A DNA stretch of 64,000 nucleotides from Martinezella rhizogenes (GTDB lineage Bacteria > Pseudomonadota > Alphaproteobacteria > Rhizobiales > Rhizobiaceae): positions 372,001-436,000 of the forward strand of contig NZ_JUHG01000015.1 of the NCBI RefSeq assembly GCF_000799715.1, in the 5' to 3' direction. Below the pieces are notes generated by a model that searched no databases, was not told the origin of the DNA, and was given only the letters and a program-made list of their open reading frames with translations. Shown here one piece after another: positions 25,217-34,389 of this stretch. Numbering within the stretch: the stretch's first letter is position 1; every line of letters starts with the position of its first letter. Made by a program: the position numbers and the translations under genes.

Positions 25217-25415
25217 GAATACCAAAATGAATGCCAGCAAGAAGAGCTCGGCCGGCGGCTATATCCCGGCAGCGGCATTGGGACGAAGGCGCTTATCGGC
25301 TCTTTCGGTGGCAGGCTGTCGCAGCAGTATCGCCCGAATGGAAGATGTTTAAGCAGCACTCCTAAAAAATCATCGGCCTTGTAAAAGGCGTGGGTGAAGC
25401 AACTAGCGATAGGAC

Positions 25416-25715
25416 TTGAATAGGTTGAACGAACAAAAAATCGAATTTTGTGCAGCGTTGTTGTCCGCAATGGCGAACCCAGCACGGATTAAGATCCTTA
25501 CACTTCTTGTCCAGGAAGAAGTTCCGGTCAGTACCATCGCTCTCCGTCTGGGATCAAGCCAATCCGTAGTTTCACAGCACTTAGCAAAACTGCGAAACCT
25601 GAACCTAGTCACGACCCGAAGAGACGCTCAAACAATTTACTACTACTGCCAATCATCGGCCGTGGTCGCTCTCCTTCAAACATTGGAGAAAATTAGCTTC
25701 GAATTTCCGAATTGA
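25416..25715 (+). CDS. ArsR-family winged-helix regulator
   Basis: This 99-aa protein has the typical fold: CAALLSAMANPARIKILTLLVQ, then EEVPVSTIALRLGSSQSVVSQHLAKLRNLNLV, and the wing TTRRDAQTIYYYCQSSAVVALL. No metal-binding CxC motif is seen, so it probably senses something other than metal or uses thiols differently. The start is a TTG, at 25416 or 25425. It lies upstream of a small RHH gene on the same strand. Confidence 0.88.
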   Translation: MNRLNEQKIEFCAALLSAMANPARIKILTLLVQEEVPVSTIALRLGSSQSVVSQHLAKLRNLNLVTTRRDAQTIYYYCQSSAVVALLQTLEKISFEFPN

Positions 25716-25815
25716 ACCAGTCGTCCGCCGGGGACATCCCTCAAACTGCGCGCAGTCTACTACTAATCGTCGCACCGCATCGGTTGCCAGACCAACAAGC
25801 AGACAGAACACACGT

Positions 25816-25968
25816 ATGAAGAAAACTATGCCAATTTCTTTCCGGCTACCGCCGGAGATCAAGAAGGCTCTTGAGAAAGCTGCACAACGAGACGAGCGAT
25901 CAGTCTCGTCTTTGCTTGAAAAAATTACGGTCAATTGGCTTCGATACAACGGATATCTCGATAACTGA
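25816..25968 (+). CDS. Small ribbon-helix-helix protein
   Basis: This 50-residue frame begins MKKTMPISFRLPPEIKKALE and continues KAAQRDERSVSSLLEKITV, which is the beta-strand plus two helices of a CopG/Arc-type RHH DNA-binding domain. It ends with WLRYNGYLDN. RHH proteins of this size are often antitoxins or plasmid regulators. No partner toxin gene was recognised next to it. Confidence 0.65.
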   Translation: MKKTMPISFRLPPEIKKALEKAAQRDERSVSSLLEKITVNWLRYNGYLDN

Positions 25969-26124
25969 TGGATAGGCTCGCACTGTAAACAATTGGTCCA
26001 TCCGGCAGCTTATTTAAGGTCTAGCCAATCATAGCTGTATTTCCACTGTCTGAGCGGCACAGACCAGAGCGCGAGATCGCGAACCGGGTCTCCCTGTTGG
26101 AAGTGACTAAATGGAGCTTATGGA

Positions 26125-26304
26125 TTGGATATTCATCAATTTCGAAATGCCGCACGCCGAAGCAGCAGCTTATCAGCAAATGAGCATTATGAACTCTGGG
26201 CTATCCTCGCAATTGAGAGCTTTGAGCGCGAGCTCGAGGCCTTCTACCGAAGGGCGCAATTCGTGATCGTTCCTCTGGAAAACGAACGTTATGCTCGTGA
26301 TTGA
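26125..26304 (+). CDS. Small hypothetical protein overlapping the next gene, doubtful
   Basis: A 59-codon frame from a TTG at 26125 contains YELWAILAIESFERELEAFY and RRAQFVIVPLENERYARD, an amphipathic and protein-like sequence. It overlaps the following gene's start by 14 bases. A competing 51-codon frame from ATG at 26111 is less protein-like. No function can be given. Confidence 0.3.
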   Translation: MDIHQFRNAARRSSSLSANEHYELWAILAIESFERELEAFYRRAQFVIVPLENERYARD

Positions 26305-27511
26305 TCAAAACGAACGCGACATGATCCTGAGAACCATTGACGTTGCCAGAACGAGTTTGTTGGCGGCGAAGGATCAAGCTGGACAATCGGCAAAGGCTCT
26401 TTCATTTTTAACAGAGTTATATTTCAATTTTCGCCCGCTTGAGACCGCAGACCAGATTCGCCGATTCCGTGATCATTTAGCAACGATCATGGCGCGGCCT
26501 GATTTTGGTCAAATCGAACTGCTCAATTTCAAATATGACAGTGTCATTGGCGGGATGCGTGGCGCTTACCAGCCAGGCACAGCCGAAAGTTCGGAATCGA
26601 TTGGCAATCTGCTAGCTTTTCTTGCTGCTGCGGTGGACTCTTGGATTGACACAGTTGCCGCCAAGGATAGCGTTGGCCAGTTTCAAAAAATCATTCCTTT
26701 GGAGAAAACCGGGCCATTCTATTATTCAGTTAAAGATAGGCACCTCATCGTCAGTTGCCGTCCCGCAGGTGCGACCATAGAAGGAGCTCTCGCGAAGGCG
26801 AAAACTGCTCTTTTGGAGCAGGGCGAGCGGCTCATCGTTGATCTAGAAGGGTCCAACAGCCAACCGTATCTCAGGGCAGCTCTTGAGGCTGTCCAAGCAA
26901 AACTCGCGACAGAAAACGACATCGTGCAACTCGGTCTTCTGAATATCTCCTTCGAGGCGGCTGTCTCTGGAGCTGCAGAAGAACTCAATTCCGTTCTAGC
27001 GAACGTGCTGCAAACACATACCGTAGGTATCCAACATTATCTCGCGCAGTTCCCTGAGTGGGTCGATTTCAGCGATGCAGCGGCTGTTCTGGAGCTGACG
27101 CATGAGGATGTCGATCATCTCGCGAATGTGGCAGACGAGCTTGCAGATGCGCTGGAAATAGACGAACAGGTCGACGACGAGGTGCCTCGAACGTTAAGGT
27201 TCGTTTCCGAGCTAAGGCACCATCCGGGCAAGCAGTTGAAACGCGCGGGATTATTTATTCTTCGGACCATCGAGAACGCAACCATTACTGCGTTTCGCTC
27301 ATCCTCTGTTTTCGCATCGACAGCTACGTGTACGGCTCTGAAGGGAGCTGCGGTATTGATCGGCTCCGCGTTCGCAGTAGCTATCGCCTTGATAATTATC
27401 CACAATAGTGCAGTGTTCGTTGCATCGTTAGATGCCGCTTGGTTGAAAGCTGCCTCTGAGGCATTGATTCAAGAGGAGCAGAAGGCTCTGACGGGCTTGA
27501 AAAAAGACTAA
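26291..27511 (+). CDS. Uncharacterised protein with C-terminal membrane segment
   Basis: This 406-aa protein is not recognised. It is acidic and largely helical. A hydrophobic stretch at about 350-385 (GAAVLIGSAFAVAIALIII, then VFVASLDAAWL) suggests one or two membrane helices near the C-terminus, with the bulk in the cytoplasm. It stands alone between small regulators and the nucleotidyltransferase-fold gene, in DNA of somewhat lower GC than its neighbours, which suggests transfer. Confidence 0.6.
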   Translation: MLVIDQNERDMILRTIDVARTSLLAAKDQAGQSAKALSFLTELYFNFRPLETADQIRRFRDHLATIMARPDFGQIELLNFKYDSVIGGMRGAYQPGTAESSESIGNLLAFLAAAVDSWIDTVAAKDSVGQFQKIIPLEKTGPFYYSVKDRHLIVSCRPAGATIEGALAKAKTALLEQGERLIVDLEGSNSQPYLRAALEAVQAKLATENDIVQLGLLNISFEAAVSGAAEELNSVLANVLQTHTVGIQHYLAQFPEWVDFSDAAAVLELTHEDVDHLANVADELADALEIDEQVDDEVPRTLRFVSELRHHPGKQLKRAGLFILRTIENATITAFRSSSVFASTATCTALKGAAVLIGSAFAVAIALIIIHNSAVFVASLDAAWLKAASEALIQEEQKALTGLKKD

Positions 27512-27655
27512 ACAGCCGATCACGACACGAGCCAAGCCAGAGCATTAGACGACATTATTGTATCGAAATGCCGCAATTCTGGCCGTGCATTTATACATAG
27601 TCCGCATCAGAGCGATTCTTTAAGTAGGCCATATATCACATCGAGCTGGAGTGCT

Positions 27656-28737
27656 TTACATCCTCACCCGTTTGCCAAGTTCATCCATCGATACGCCTAT
27701 GGCAGCCGCCAGTGCCGCCTTGCCATGATCAGGCATCATCGCCAATCCGGAAATGATACCCTCCTGCCATGCCTTGCCTCGATCCCATGCCTCACGGTAG
27801 GCATCGGCCAGCGCATCACCCTGTCGCGTCTCCAGCAGAGCCTCGAAGAGCAACGAGGCTTGCAGGAGATCCTTGTCGCGCTTTGCCCTCCCGAGCCCGT
27901 CGGTAAGCCGCCTGGAAGCCACGATGAGCTTGTGGACGGCATACCGTTCGGGAGAGCCGGGACAATCACGCTTACTCCTTCACGGTGCAGCAGGACGGTC
28001 CGCACAGGCTCGTAAATCAGATAATCGAGGAATCGCAGGTTTTCCGCCGACGCGCCGCCAAGCGCGGGCATGGGCGACGGCTTCCCCGTATGCTCGTCCG
28101 ATCCCCGGTTGCCCGTCAGGAATTCCACGCGGTAGCCCTTGCTATTCACGAATGCGGCGACCTTTGCCTTGTCGGCCTGGTGCGGGACTGCCCGGAACGT
28201 TTTGTCGATGGACTGCAGGATTTCCAGAACGGGCGGCAGGCTGTCCCCGACCTCCGAGCTGATCGCAAAATCCTGCGCGAAATCGGCGTCCCCCGTTTGC
28301 ATCGCCGTCGATGGCAGTCGAACACCGAGCAGGCCCGCGTAGCAGCCGAATGCCACCGATCCAATCAGGACGGCCCGCAGGCGGAAGAGGCCAGCACCCG
28401 CGAGAGCCTTCGTGATGTCGCCCGCGAAATTGTCCGGTCCCTGCATGCCGCCGCTTCGCAGGAGCGTCCCGACCATCCGCCTACGCTCGCGGAGATCGTC
28501 CTTGATTTCTTTATGAGCGTTCACTCGAGCCGTGATCTCTTCGTCGCTGTGTGGCCCCACATAGCGACGCTTGTCGCCTTCGGGGGTCGGGAGATCGAAA
28601 TACCAGTATTCGCGGCCCTTGACCGGGACCGTGACGAACCGACCCTCAAGTGGGAAGTCGGCTTGAAATTGTCCATCGAGCGAACGCTGCGCCAGCTCCG
28701 CGAACATCGTTCGATATGTGATGTCGATGCGTCTCAT
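27656..28737 (-). pseudogene. GSU2403-type nucleotidyltransferase-fold gene, frameshifted
   Basis: The frame from 28737 reads as a relative of the intact 364-aa protein at 42903-43997. Shared features are KGREYWYFD(L/I)P, RRYVGP, ERRRMV(G/N)TL and FRLRAVLIGSVAFGCYAGLLGVRLP. GDADFAQDFAIS holds the likely metal-binding Asp pair, followed by GYRVEFLTGNRGSDEH. Near 27955 the frame shifts by one base: after VSVIVPA the homologous text PERYAVHKLIVASRRLTDG continues in another frame down to the stop at 27656. This is either a real pseudogene or a sequencing error at one position. It is otherwise well conserved. Confidence 0.8.
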
Positions 28738-28862
28738 GCCTTAACTTTTCTTTCGCAGCTGCCGCAGCCTCTTTCTCGGCCTCCAAATCGGTCACAATCT
28801 TCTCGAATCTCGCCCGCCTCTCTTCGAACAAATCGTCCATGTTCATCGCGGGCATCCATTCA

Positions 28863-28890
28863 TTATAATGTTCCGGCAAAAACATTATAA
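28863..28890. promoter_or_regulatory. Inverted repeat upstream of the nucleotidyltransferase-fold gene
   Basis: TTATAATGTT (28863-28872) and AACATTATAA (28881-28890) are perfect 10-bp arms with an 8-base spacer. The paralogue at 43997 has a very similar repeat (TTATACTGTT/AACAGTATAA) at nearly the same spacing, so a shared regulator or self-regulation is likely. Confidence 0.6.
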
Positions 28891-28984
28891 CGCTGCCGAA
28901 AACGTTATTAAGCAAGCAGGGCTTCGCTTAAAAAAGAGAAGGGCTGAGGTAATTACCCTTAAGTAAGCGTAACCAGAATCCTTT

Positions 28985-29013
28985 GGTCTTGATGAAAACC
29001 GAACCCACGACAC
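28985..29013. repeat. Short dispersed motif, copy D
   Basis: GGTCTTGATGAAAACCGAAC followed by CCACGACAC. It is more diverged than copies A-C but keeps GGTCTTGA, CGAACC and CGAC. Confidence 0.3.
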
Positions 29014-29083
29014 GGCATGGTTTCAACACCGGTCTCAGCGAGTTAGAAACGGCTGTAAGTGCGCTGAGCTAAATGTCGACAAA

Positions 29084-29587
29084 CTACGGTTGGAAGTTCA
29101 GCGCGCTGTTGAGATCATTCAACCCGACCATCAGCATCATGGGATCAGATGGCGAAGGCAGAAAGCCGACCGCCTCATAGAAGGCACGCGCGTCATCGGA
29201 AATCGCATGCACCAGCACGCCGCGGATGCCGAGGATCTCAGCGGCATTGAGCAGACGCAGGCCGGCATCGCGCACCAATGCTCTGCCGAGACCGCGCCCC
29301 TGATAGGTCTGATCGATGGCCAGGCGTCCGAGAACGGCAACCAGAATCGGGTCGGGCATGTTGCGCCGGAAACGGCCAGGTGCTTCCGGTTGCTTCACCG
29401 CGCCGGAGGCGAGCGCATAATAGGCGATCACGCGGTTGCCCTCGCACACGACGAATGTGCGCGATGCGCCGCCTGCCTGATTGCCGCGGGCGCGACGATG
29501 CAGCCAATCGTCCAGTTCAGGGACACTGGAATTGAATTCTGCCAGCTCGTGATGATCGGCCAGTGGTGTCGGTGCGCTGAGAGTCAC
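29084..29587 (-). CDS. GNAT-family acetyltransferase, TacT-toxin-like
   Basis: This 167-aa protein starts PLADHHELAEFNSSVPELDDWLHRRA, the N-terminus typical of TacT/AtaT-type tRNA-acetylating toxins of type II systems, and has RLAIDQTYQGRGLGRALVRDA as its acetyl-CoA loop and ARAFYEAVGF near the end. These toxins are normally preceded by a DUF1778 RHH antitoxin gene. No such gene is recognisable in the 200 bases upstream, so it is an orphan or a non-toxic relative. Confidence 0.85.
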   Translation of the reverse strand: MTLSAPTPLADHHELAEFNSSVPELDDWLHRRARGNQAGGASRTFVVCEGNRVIAYYALASGAVKQPEAPGRFRRNMPDPILVAVLGRLAIDQTYQGRGLGRALVRDAGLRLLNAAEILGIRGVLVHAISDDARAFYEAVGFLPSPSDPMMLMVGLNDLNSALNFQP

Positions 29588-29858
29588 GCCTCATTTCCAC
29601 GCCTGGGCTTTCCGAACGCCGATATGGCCCTCGCGCCTTCATGAGCCTTCTCCGATTGAGGCCCGAGCGTATCAGTTTTTTCGTGTCCCGTGGTCCAGCC
29701 CGAGGAGTTCACTCCACCTCTGCATCAGGTGGGTCATCAATTGAAATAACCGCACGGACGAGCCGAGCTGTCAGTCCTATCGATGGGCATGATATTTCAG
29801 AGAGATGTTGACACCTCGACGGTTTAATTCAAAACGTCGAGCTAAACGGAGAAATTCA

Positions 29859-30803
29859 ATGGCTCGCGATCGGTCACCAGAAAATCGCACATCACAACGT
29901 TATGGTGGCTTGGCCATCCAAAGCGATAAGCGCAACGCGCAAGATATCATCGGATTGATTGTTGACCAGCAGTCACAATTTTCCAAGACGAACCAGCGGA
30001 TTGCCCAAGCCATTTTGAGTGAACCTCATAGCTTCGTGGAGAAGCCCATAGAAGAGCTCACTACGTGGCTAGGTGTATCGGCCCCCACCATTACCCGATT
30101 TTCCCGTATGCTGGGGTGTGACGGCCTAAAAGATCTCAAGCTCAAGATCATGGGATCTGTTCGCGTAGGTATTCGATATCTCGAGCCGCAGACGCCGCCT
30201 GGGTCCATCGCCGAAGTGGCGGAGCGGGTCAGCAAACGAGCGCAGAAAACGATTGCAGACATTCACCACAACGTCGATCTCGAACGCGCCCAGGCTGTGG
30301 TTGATAGGATTTCCGCCTGTCACACGCTCTACGCGTTCGGTAGCGGTGGGGTCTCTTCCTGGCTGATCGAGGAGATCCAGAATCGCTTCTTCCGCCTGGG
30401 CATCCGGGTCATTCCCTGTAACGATCACCAGATGCAGTTCATGTTGGCAACGGCGGTGGAGCGCACAGATGTCGTCATATGCTGCTCGCTCACGGGCAGC
30501 AACCTTGAGCTCGAGAAAGCGATATCCGTTGCCCGAGAATACGGAGCTACGACGATCGCTCTGACGCCGAGCGGGACGTCTCTTGCTTCCGCCGTCGACG
30601 AGCTCTTGCCCATCGACAGCCCCCCGGACGAGGACATTCTGAGCCCGGCCTCGATCCGTTATGCCTATTTGATTGCGATCGATATCATCTCTTATGGCGT
30701 TGCCATCGCACGCAAGGATGCCGGCCGAGAAAAACTTCGCCGGCTCAAGCAGCAGCTGGCGATCGCGCGCGACGTGGCCCAGACCCAACCTTTATGCGAT
30801 TGA
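29859..30803 (+). CDS. RpiR-family transcriptional regulator (HTH plus SIS domain)
   Basis: This 314-aa protein has an N-terminal HTH_6 domain (about 25-105: FSKTNQRIAQAILSEPHSFV, EELTTWLGVSAPTITRFSRMLGCDGLKDLKL) and a SIS sugar-phosphate-binding domain (about 145-290: HTLYAFGSGGVSSWLIEEI, DVVICCSLTGSNLELEKAI). The start at 29859 follows CGGAGA. It precedes the sugar-type ABC operon in the same direction and probably senses a phosphorylated or acidic sugar derivative to control it. Confidence 0.92.
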   Translation: MARDRSPENRTSQRYGGLAIQSDKRNAQDIIGLIVDQQSQFSKTNQRIAQAILSEPHSFVEKPIEELTTWLGVSAPTITRFSRMLGCDGLKDLKLKIMGSVRVGIRYLEPQTPPGSIAEVAERVSKRAQKTIADIHHNVDLERAQAVVDRISACHTLYAFGSGGVSSWLIEEIQNRFFRLGIRVIPCNDHQMQFMLATAVERTDVVICCSLTGSNLELEKAISVAREYGATTIALTPSGTSLASAVDELLPIDSPPDEDILSPASIRYAYLIAIDIISYGVAIARKDAGREKLRRLKQQLAIARDVAQTQPLCD

Positions 30804-30816
30804 TATAAGAGAATGA

Positions 30817-30858
30817 CTATTTTTTGTTTTTTAGATCAAAAAATAGCTTAAAAAATAG
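30817..30858. promoter_or_regulatory. AT-rich inverted repeat between rpiR-type gene and ABC operon
   Basis: CTATTTTTTG (30817-30826) and CAAAAAATAG (30837-30846) are perfect 10-bp arms, followed by a third half-site ending AAAAAATAG at 30858. It could be the RpiR operator of the downstream operon, or a terminator for the regulator gene; the third half-site favours a binding site. Confidence 0.5.
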
Positions 30859-31058
30859 ACGACTCGACAAATGCGCCACAAATTGATCTAGAAATGAAAA
30901 TTTCGTTGGACAGTAAAAAAATATCGCGCATAGTTACCCCATAAAAATGACTTCCCCCGCCCCGCATTCACAGCGTCGAGGCCGGGAACTTCGAAAGTTG
31001 TCTTCCGGCCAGAGCCGGTTGGTCGAAATCAAAAATTAAGTTAAATGGGGAACTGGGC

Positions 31059-32363
31059 ATGACTTCTGCGCTGGAACGATACCTGCTGTCTCGACGACAA
31101 ATATTGAAGGGCGCGGCGGGGCTATCCGCTGCGGCCATGATGGGATCACGTGCTTATGCAGCTCCCCCCACGGCCATGAGCTTTATCGGCTGGCAGTATC
31201 AGCCGCAGATCGTGGAAGAAAACGTCAAGACGTTCATGAAGCTCTATGACGAGAACGTGAATTACGAGCTTGTCTCAGGCGACTACCATCCAGTGGCGGA
31301 AACCAAGCTGACCGGCGGCCAGCATATTGACATGCTGTATTCCGAAGAAAACTACATCGCTCGCTGGCACACCGCAGGCTGGATCAAGGATATCGAAAGT
31401 CTGCCGGGCGTTGCCGATATTAAATCAGGAATGTTTCCGGTCAGCGTCACCTCGCTGTCCTTGCCAAATGGCGGCCCGCTTTGCGGCCTGCCCTATTACG
31501 CCGGCTACAACACATTCCTTTACAATGAAGAACATCTAACGAGGGCCGGCTTGAAACCGCCTGAGACCTGGGACGAAGTTCTGGAAGCCTGCCGCAAGCT
31601 GAAGAAAGACGGCATTTCGGACGCACCGTTCCATGCGATGTGGCAGCAGCAGTGGCCTGACATGTCCTGGTATATGTTTGCGGCCTGGTATTCAGAAGGC
31701 GCCAAGGTATTTGATGCCGATGGCAACTTCGTCGACGAACCGGCGCTTCGCAAGATCCTCGAAATCAACCAGAAATTCTATCAGGAAAAACTGGTTGTCG
31801 AGGACATTATGACGCTACCGGGCGAAGGTGTTCCGAGCTATGCCTCAGGCCGCCACACGTTCATGGTCGTCCACGACTACAATCACAAGGTCGCTAACGA
31901 TCCTGCAGTTTCCAAGATCGCCGGCAAGGTCCGCAATGCCATTATGCCGGGCGCCACCCATTCCACCATGGCATGGACCGCCGCCTATCTGATGGGCGCT
32001 CAGCCCGTCGACGAAGAGCGGGTCTGGAACCTGCTGCAGTTCTTCGGCGGCAAGGCAAAGGACGGGCAGTACCATGTCATCAAGCGTTGGGCGCTCGAGT
32101 TCGGTCTCGGCTCGGGCTACAAGGAAGTCATGGCCGATCCGGAGATCGTCGCGAGCTTCTCCAAGTGGCGTGATCTCGACATCTCCTCCAAGCAGCTCGG
32201 CATGGCGACCTCGCGCGCCATCGGCAAGACGATCTGGTTCCCGGAATGGGATATGTTCATGATGCAGAAGGTGCAGGAATATATCCGCTCGGGCAGCTCC
32301 ACCGATGAGCTGGTCGCCGCTCTGGCCACCAAGGCCAAGGAACTGAAGGCACAGTATCAGTAA
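31059..32363 (+). CDS. Sugar-type ABC transporter substrate-binding protein with Tat signal
   Basis: This 434-aa protein is of the SBP_bac_1 family. The N-terminus contains SRRQILKG followed by a hydrophobic stretch and AYAAPP, fitting a twin-arginine export signal rather than a Sec signal. Mature features are typical of oligosaccharide or polyol binding proteins (IDMLYSEENYIARW, LPYYAGYNTFLYNEEHL, WDEVLEACRKLKK, YASGRHTFMVVHDYNHK). It is the first gene of the operon and is followed by a strong hairpin, which fits the higher expression needed for a binding protein. Confidence 0.92.
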   Translation: MTSALERYLLSRRQILKGAAGLSAAAMMGSRAYAAPPTAMSFIGWQYQPQIVEENVKTFMKLYDENVNYELVSGDYHPVAETKLTGGQHIDMLYSEENYIARWHTAGWIKDIESLPGVADIKSGMFPVSVTSLSLPNGGPLCGLPYYAGYNTFLYNEEHLTRAGLKPPETWDEVLEACRKLKKDGISDAPFHAMWQQQWPDMSWYMFAAWYSEGAKVFDADGNFVDEPALRKILEINQKFYQEKLVVEDIMTLPGEGVPSYASGRHTFMVVHDYNHKVANDPAVSKIAGKVRNAIMPGATHSTMAWTAAYLMGAQPVDEERVWNLLQFFGGKAKDGQYHVIKRWALEFGLGSGYKEVMADPEIVASFSKWRDLDISSKQLGMATSRAIGKTIWFPEWDMFMMQKVQEYIRSGSSTDELVAALATKAKELKAQYQ

Positions 32364-32376
32364 AACGGGGAAACGA

Positions 32377-32408
32377 GAGCAGCCGGCTCTCAACGGCGTC
32401 GGCTGCTC
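32377..32408 (+). other. Intercistronic hairpin after the binding-protein gene
   Basis: GAGCAGCCG (32377-32385) pairs perfectly with CGGCTGCTC (32400-32408), with a 14-base loop and no T-tract. Such stem-loops stabilise the upstream message or partly terminate, raising binding-protein output over the permease. Confidence 0.6.
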
Positions 32409-32486
32409 CCAGCACATCAACCGCCAGCGACATCATGAGACGGACCATTGCTCTTTCGAGCGGTCCACATGCTGCACGAGGACGAG

Positions 32487-34376
32487 ATGACAATGACCCT
32501 GCAGTCGACAAGGGTAGAGCCCTTGGCCCGTGAAAACAGGCGGAAGGGCCGGCTTCCGGCATTTGCCTATCTTTCGGTCGCCCCGACGCTAATCCTGATG
32601 GTGCTGATCGTCGGTCTGCCGCTGATCTACAGCCTCTATCTGTCCTTCAACAGCACAAATCCGATCACCAAGCGCTGGATCTTCGTCGGCCTGAACAATT
32701 ATGTGAATGTCTTCCAGAACGCGGACTTCTGGTACGCACTCGGCCGGACTTTGTATTTCTCCTTGCTTGCCGTCGTCGGCACGACGGTACTCGGAACGCT
32801 GATTGCACTCGTGCTGAACCAGCGCTTTGCCGGTCGCGGCTTTCTTCGCAGCATCGTCCTCATCCCCTGGGCCATGGCGCCTGTTTCCATCGGCGTGCTC
32901 TGGTCCTTCATCTATGCCGGCAATTTCGGACTGCTCAACGGCCTTCTCAACGATATCGGCCTCGGCTCCTGGGCGCGTCCGTGGTTCGGCAACGGCTTCC
33001 TGGCGTTGAATCTCGTGGCTCTCACGCAGGTCTGGAACCAGGCACCGCTGACGACGTTGATGCTTCTATCCAGCCTGCAGTCCATGCCCGGCAACCTTCA
33101 TCGTGCCGCTATTCTCGACGGTGCCGGACCGATGAAACGGTTCTTTTCCATCACCCTGCCCTGGCTGAAATCGACGCTGCTGTTCTCGACGATCATCGCG
33201 ACGATCAACGCCTTCATGGCCTTCGACATCATCTGGATCATGACGCGCGGTGGCCCTGGTGCTGCGACCACCACGCTGTCATGGCTCGGCTACATGCAGT
33301 CGTTCCAGTTTCTCAAGTTCGGCGAAGGAGCGGCAACACTCTATGTCCTCACCTTCCTCAGCCTCGCATTTGCAATTCTCTATTTCATGGTTCTGAGCCC
33401 GAAGCGGGCAAAGAAGGTGACGGTAGTGCCGGCTGCAAATTCCGCAGCTATAGCCAAGCCCCGTGCGGCCATGGTCATCCTGCCGGAATGGAAACCGAGG
33501 CGCATGATGCGCCCGATGACCGCGCGGAATATCGCAAGGGCGCTCTTTGCGATCGCCATTGCCCTGATCTTTCTCTGGTCGTTCCTGCCGATCGCAGCCC
33601 TCATCTTCATCAGCCTCTCTCCGCCTACGGACCTCATCCGCACGCCGCCGTCCATCATCCCCTCGGCACTCACCCTTGACAACTACAAGGCCGTGCTGAT
33701 GGCCCAGGGCACGACGAGCGTTCAGGCGGCACGCGTCCCACTCTCGCTTCTGAACAGTTTCGGGACCGGCATCGTGGTCTCTGTCATCAATGTCGCACTC
33801 GGAACGCTGGCCGGCTATGGTTTCGCCCGCTACGCCGACAAGCGCTTCTTCTCCGTGAGCTTATGGTTGCTCCTGCTGACCCGGATGATACCGGCCCTGA
33901 CGCTGGTCCTGCCGTTCTTCGTCATCTTCCGGATCCTCGGGCTCATCGACACACATATCGGCCTCGTCATCGCCTATTCGACGATCCTCATGCCGCTGGC
34001 AGCTTGGATGATGAAAACCAGCTTCGAGAATGTGCCTTTGAGCCTCGAGCGTGCGGCCCAGATCGACGGATGCAGCCGCTTCACCATGTTCCGCAAGGTC
34101 CTGGTGCCGGTCGTTAGGCCCGGCATCATTGCGGCGCTGATCTTCTGCTTCCTCGTCTCATGGAACGAATTTCTCTTTGCCATGATCCTGACATCCACGC
34201 CGGCAACGCAGACCATCCCCGTCGTCATCGCGGGCTTCCTCAGCCAGGCACGCTTCTACGAATACGGCCCGATGTTTGCTGCCAGCGTGCTTGCGATCGT
34301 CCCCCCTGTTGCCGTCGCCTTCTTCTTCCAACGCTACCTCGTCCAGGGTGCGCTTTCGGGCGCGGTCAAGGGCTGA
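32487..34376 (+). CDS. Fused ABC sugar permease (MalF-like plus MalG-like domains in one chain)
   Basis: This 629-aa membrane protein contains two complete binding-protein-dependent permease domains that are usually separate genes. Domain 1 (about 20-300) has an EAA loop near residue 205 (HRAAILDGAGPMKRFFSITLP). Domain 2 (about 350-629) has an EAA loop near residue 521 (ERAAQIDGCSRFTMFRKVLVP). They are joined by a basic linker (about 305-345, KRAKKVTVVPAANSAAIAKP). Each has about six membrane helices. The whole reads without a stop or shift, so the fusion is real in this sequence. The start at 32487 follows GAGGACG; 32493 is also possible. Confidence 0.93.
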   Translation: MTMTLQSTRVEPLARENRRKGRLPAFAYLSVAPTLILMVLIVGLPLIYSLYLSFNSTNPITKRWIFVGLNNYVNVFQNADFWYALGRTLYFSLLAVVGTTVLGTLIALVLNQRFAGRGFLRSIVLIPWAMAPVSIGVLWSFIYAGNFGLLNGLLNDIGLGSWARPWFGNGFLALNLVALTQVWNQAPLTTLMLLSSLQSMPGNLHRAAILDGAGPMKRFFSITLPWLKSTLLFSTIIATINAFMAFDIIWIMTRGGPGAATTTLSWLGYMQSFQFLKFGEGAATLYVLTFLSLAFAILYFMVLSPKRAKKVTVVPAANSAAIAKPRAAMVILPEWKPRRMMRPMTARNIARALFAIAIALIFLWSFLPIAALIFISLSPPTDLIRTPPSIIPSALTLDNYKAVLMAQGTTSVQAARVPLSLLNSFGTGIVVSVINVALGTLAGYGFARYADKRFFSVSLWLLLLTRMIPALTLVLPFFVIFRILGLIDTHIGLVIAYSTILMPLAAWMMKTSFENVPLSLERAAQIDGCSRFTMFRKVLVPVVRPGIIAALIFCFLVSWNEFLFAMILTSTPATQTIPVVIAGFLSQARFYEYGPMFAASVLAIVPPVAVAFFFQRYLVQGALSGAVKG

Positions 34377-34389
34377 AAGGAGTTCAACA

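Noticed and set aside
29588..29804. A DUF1778 antitoxin gene upstream of the TacT-like GNAT
   Set aside because: All frames of this stretch are short and none carries the RHH pattern or the typical C-terminus of DUF1778 proteins.
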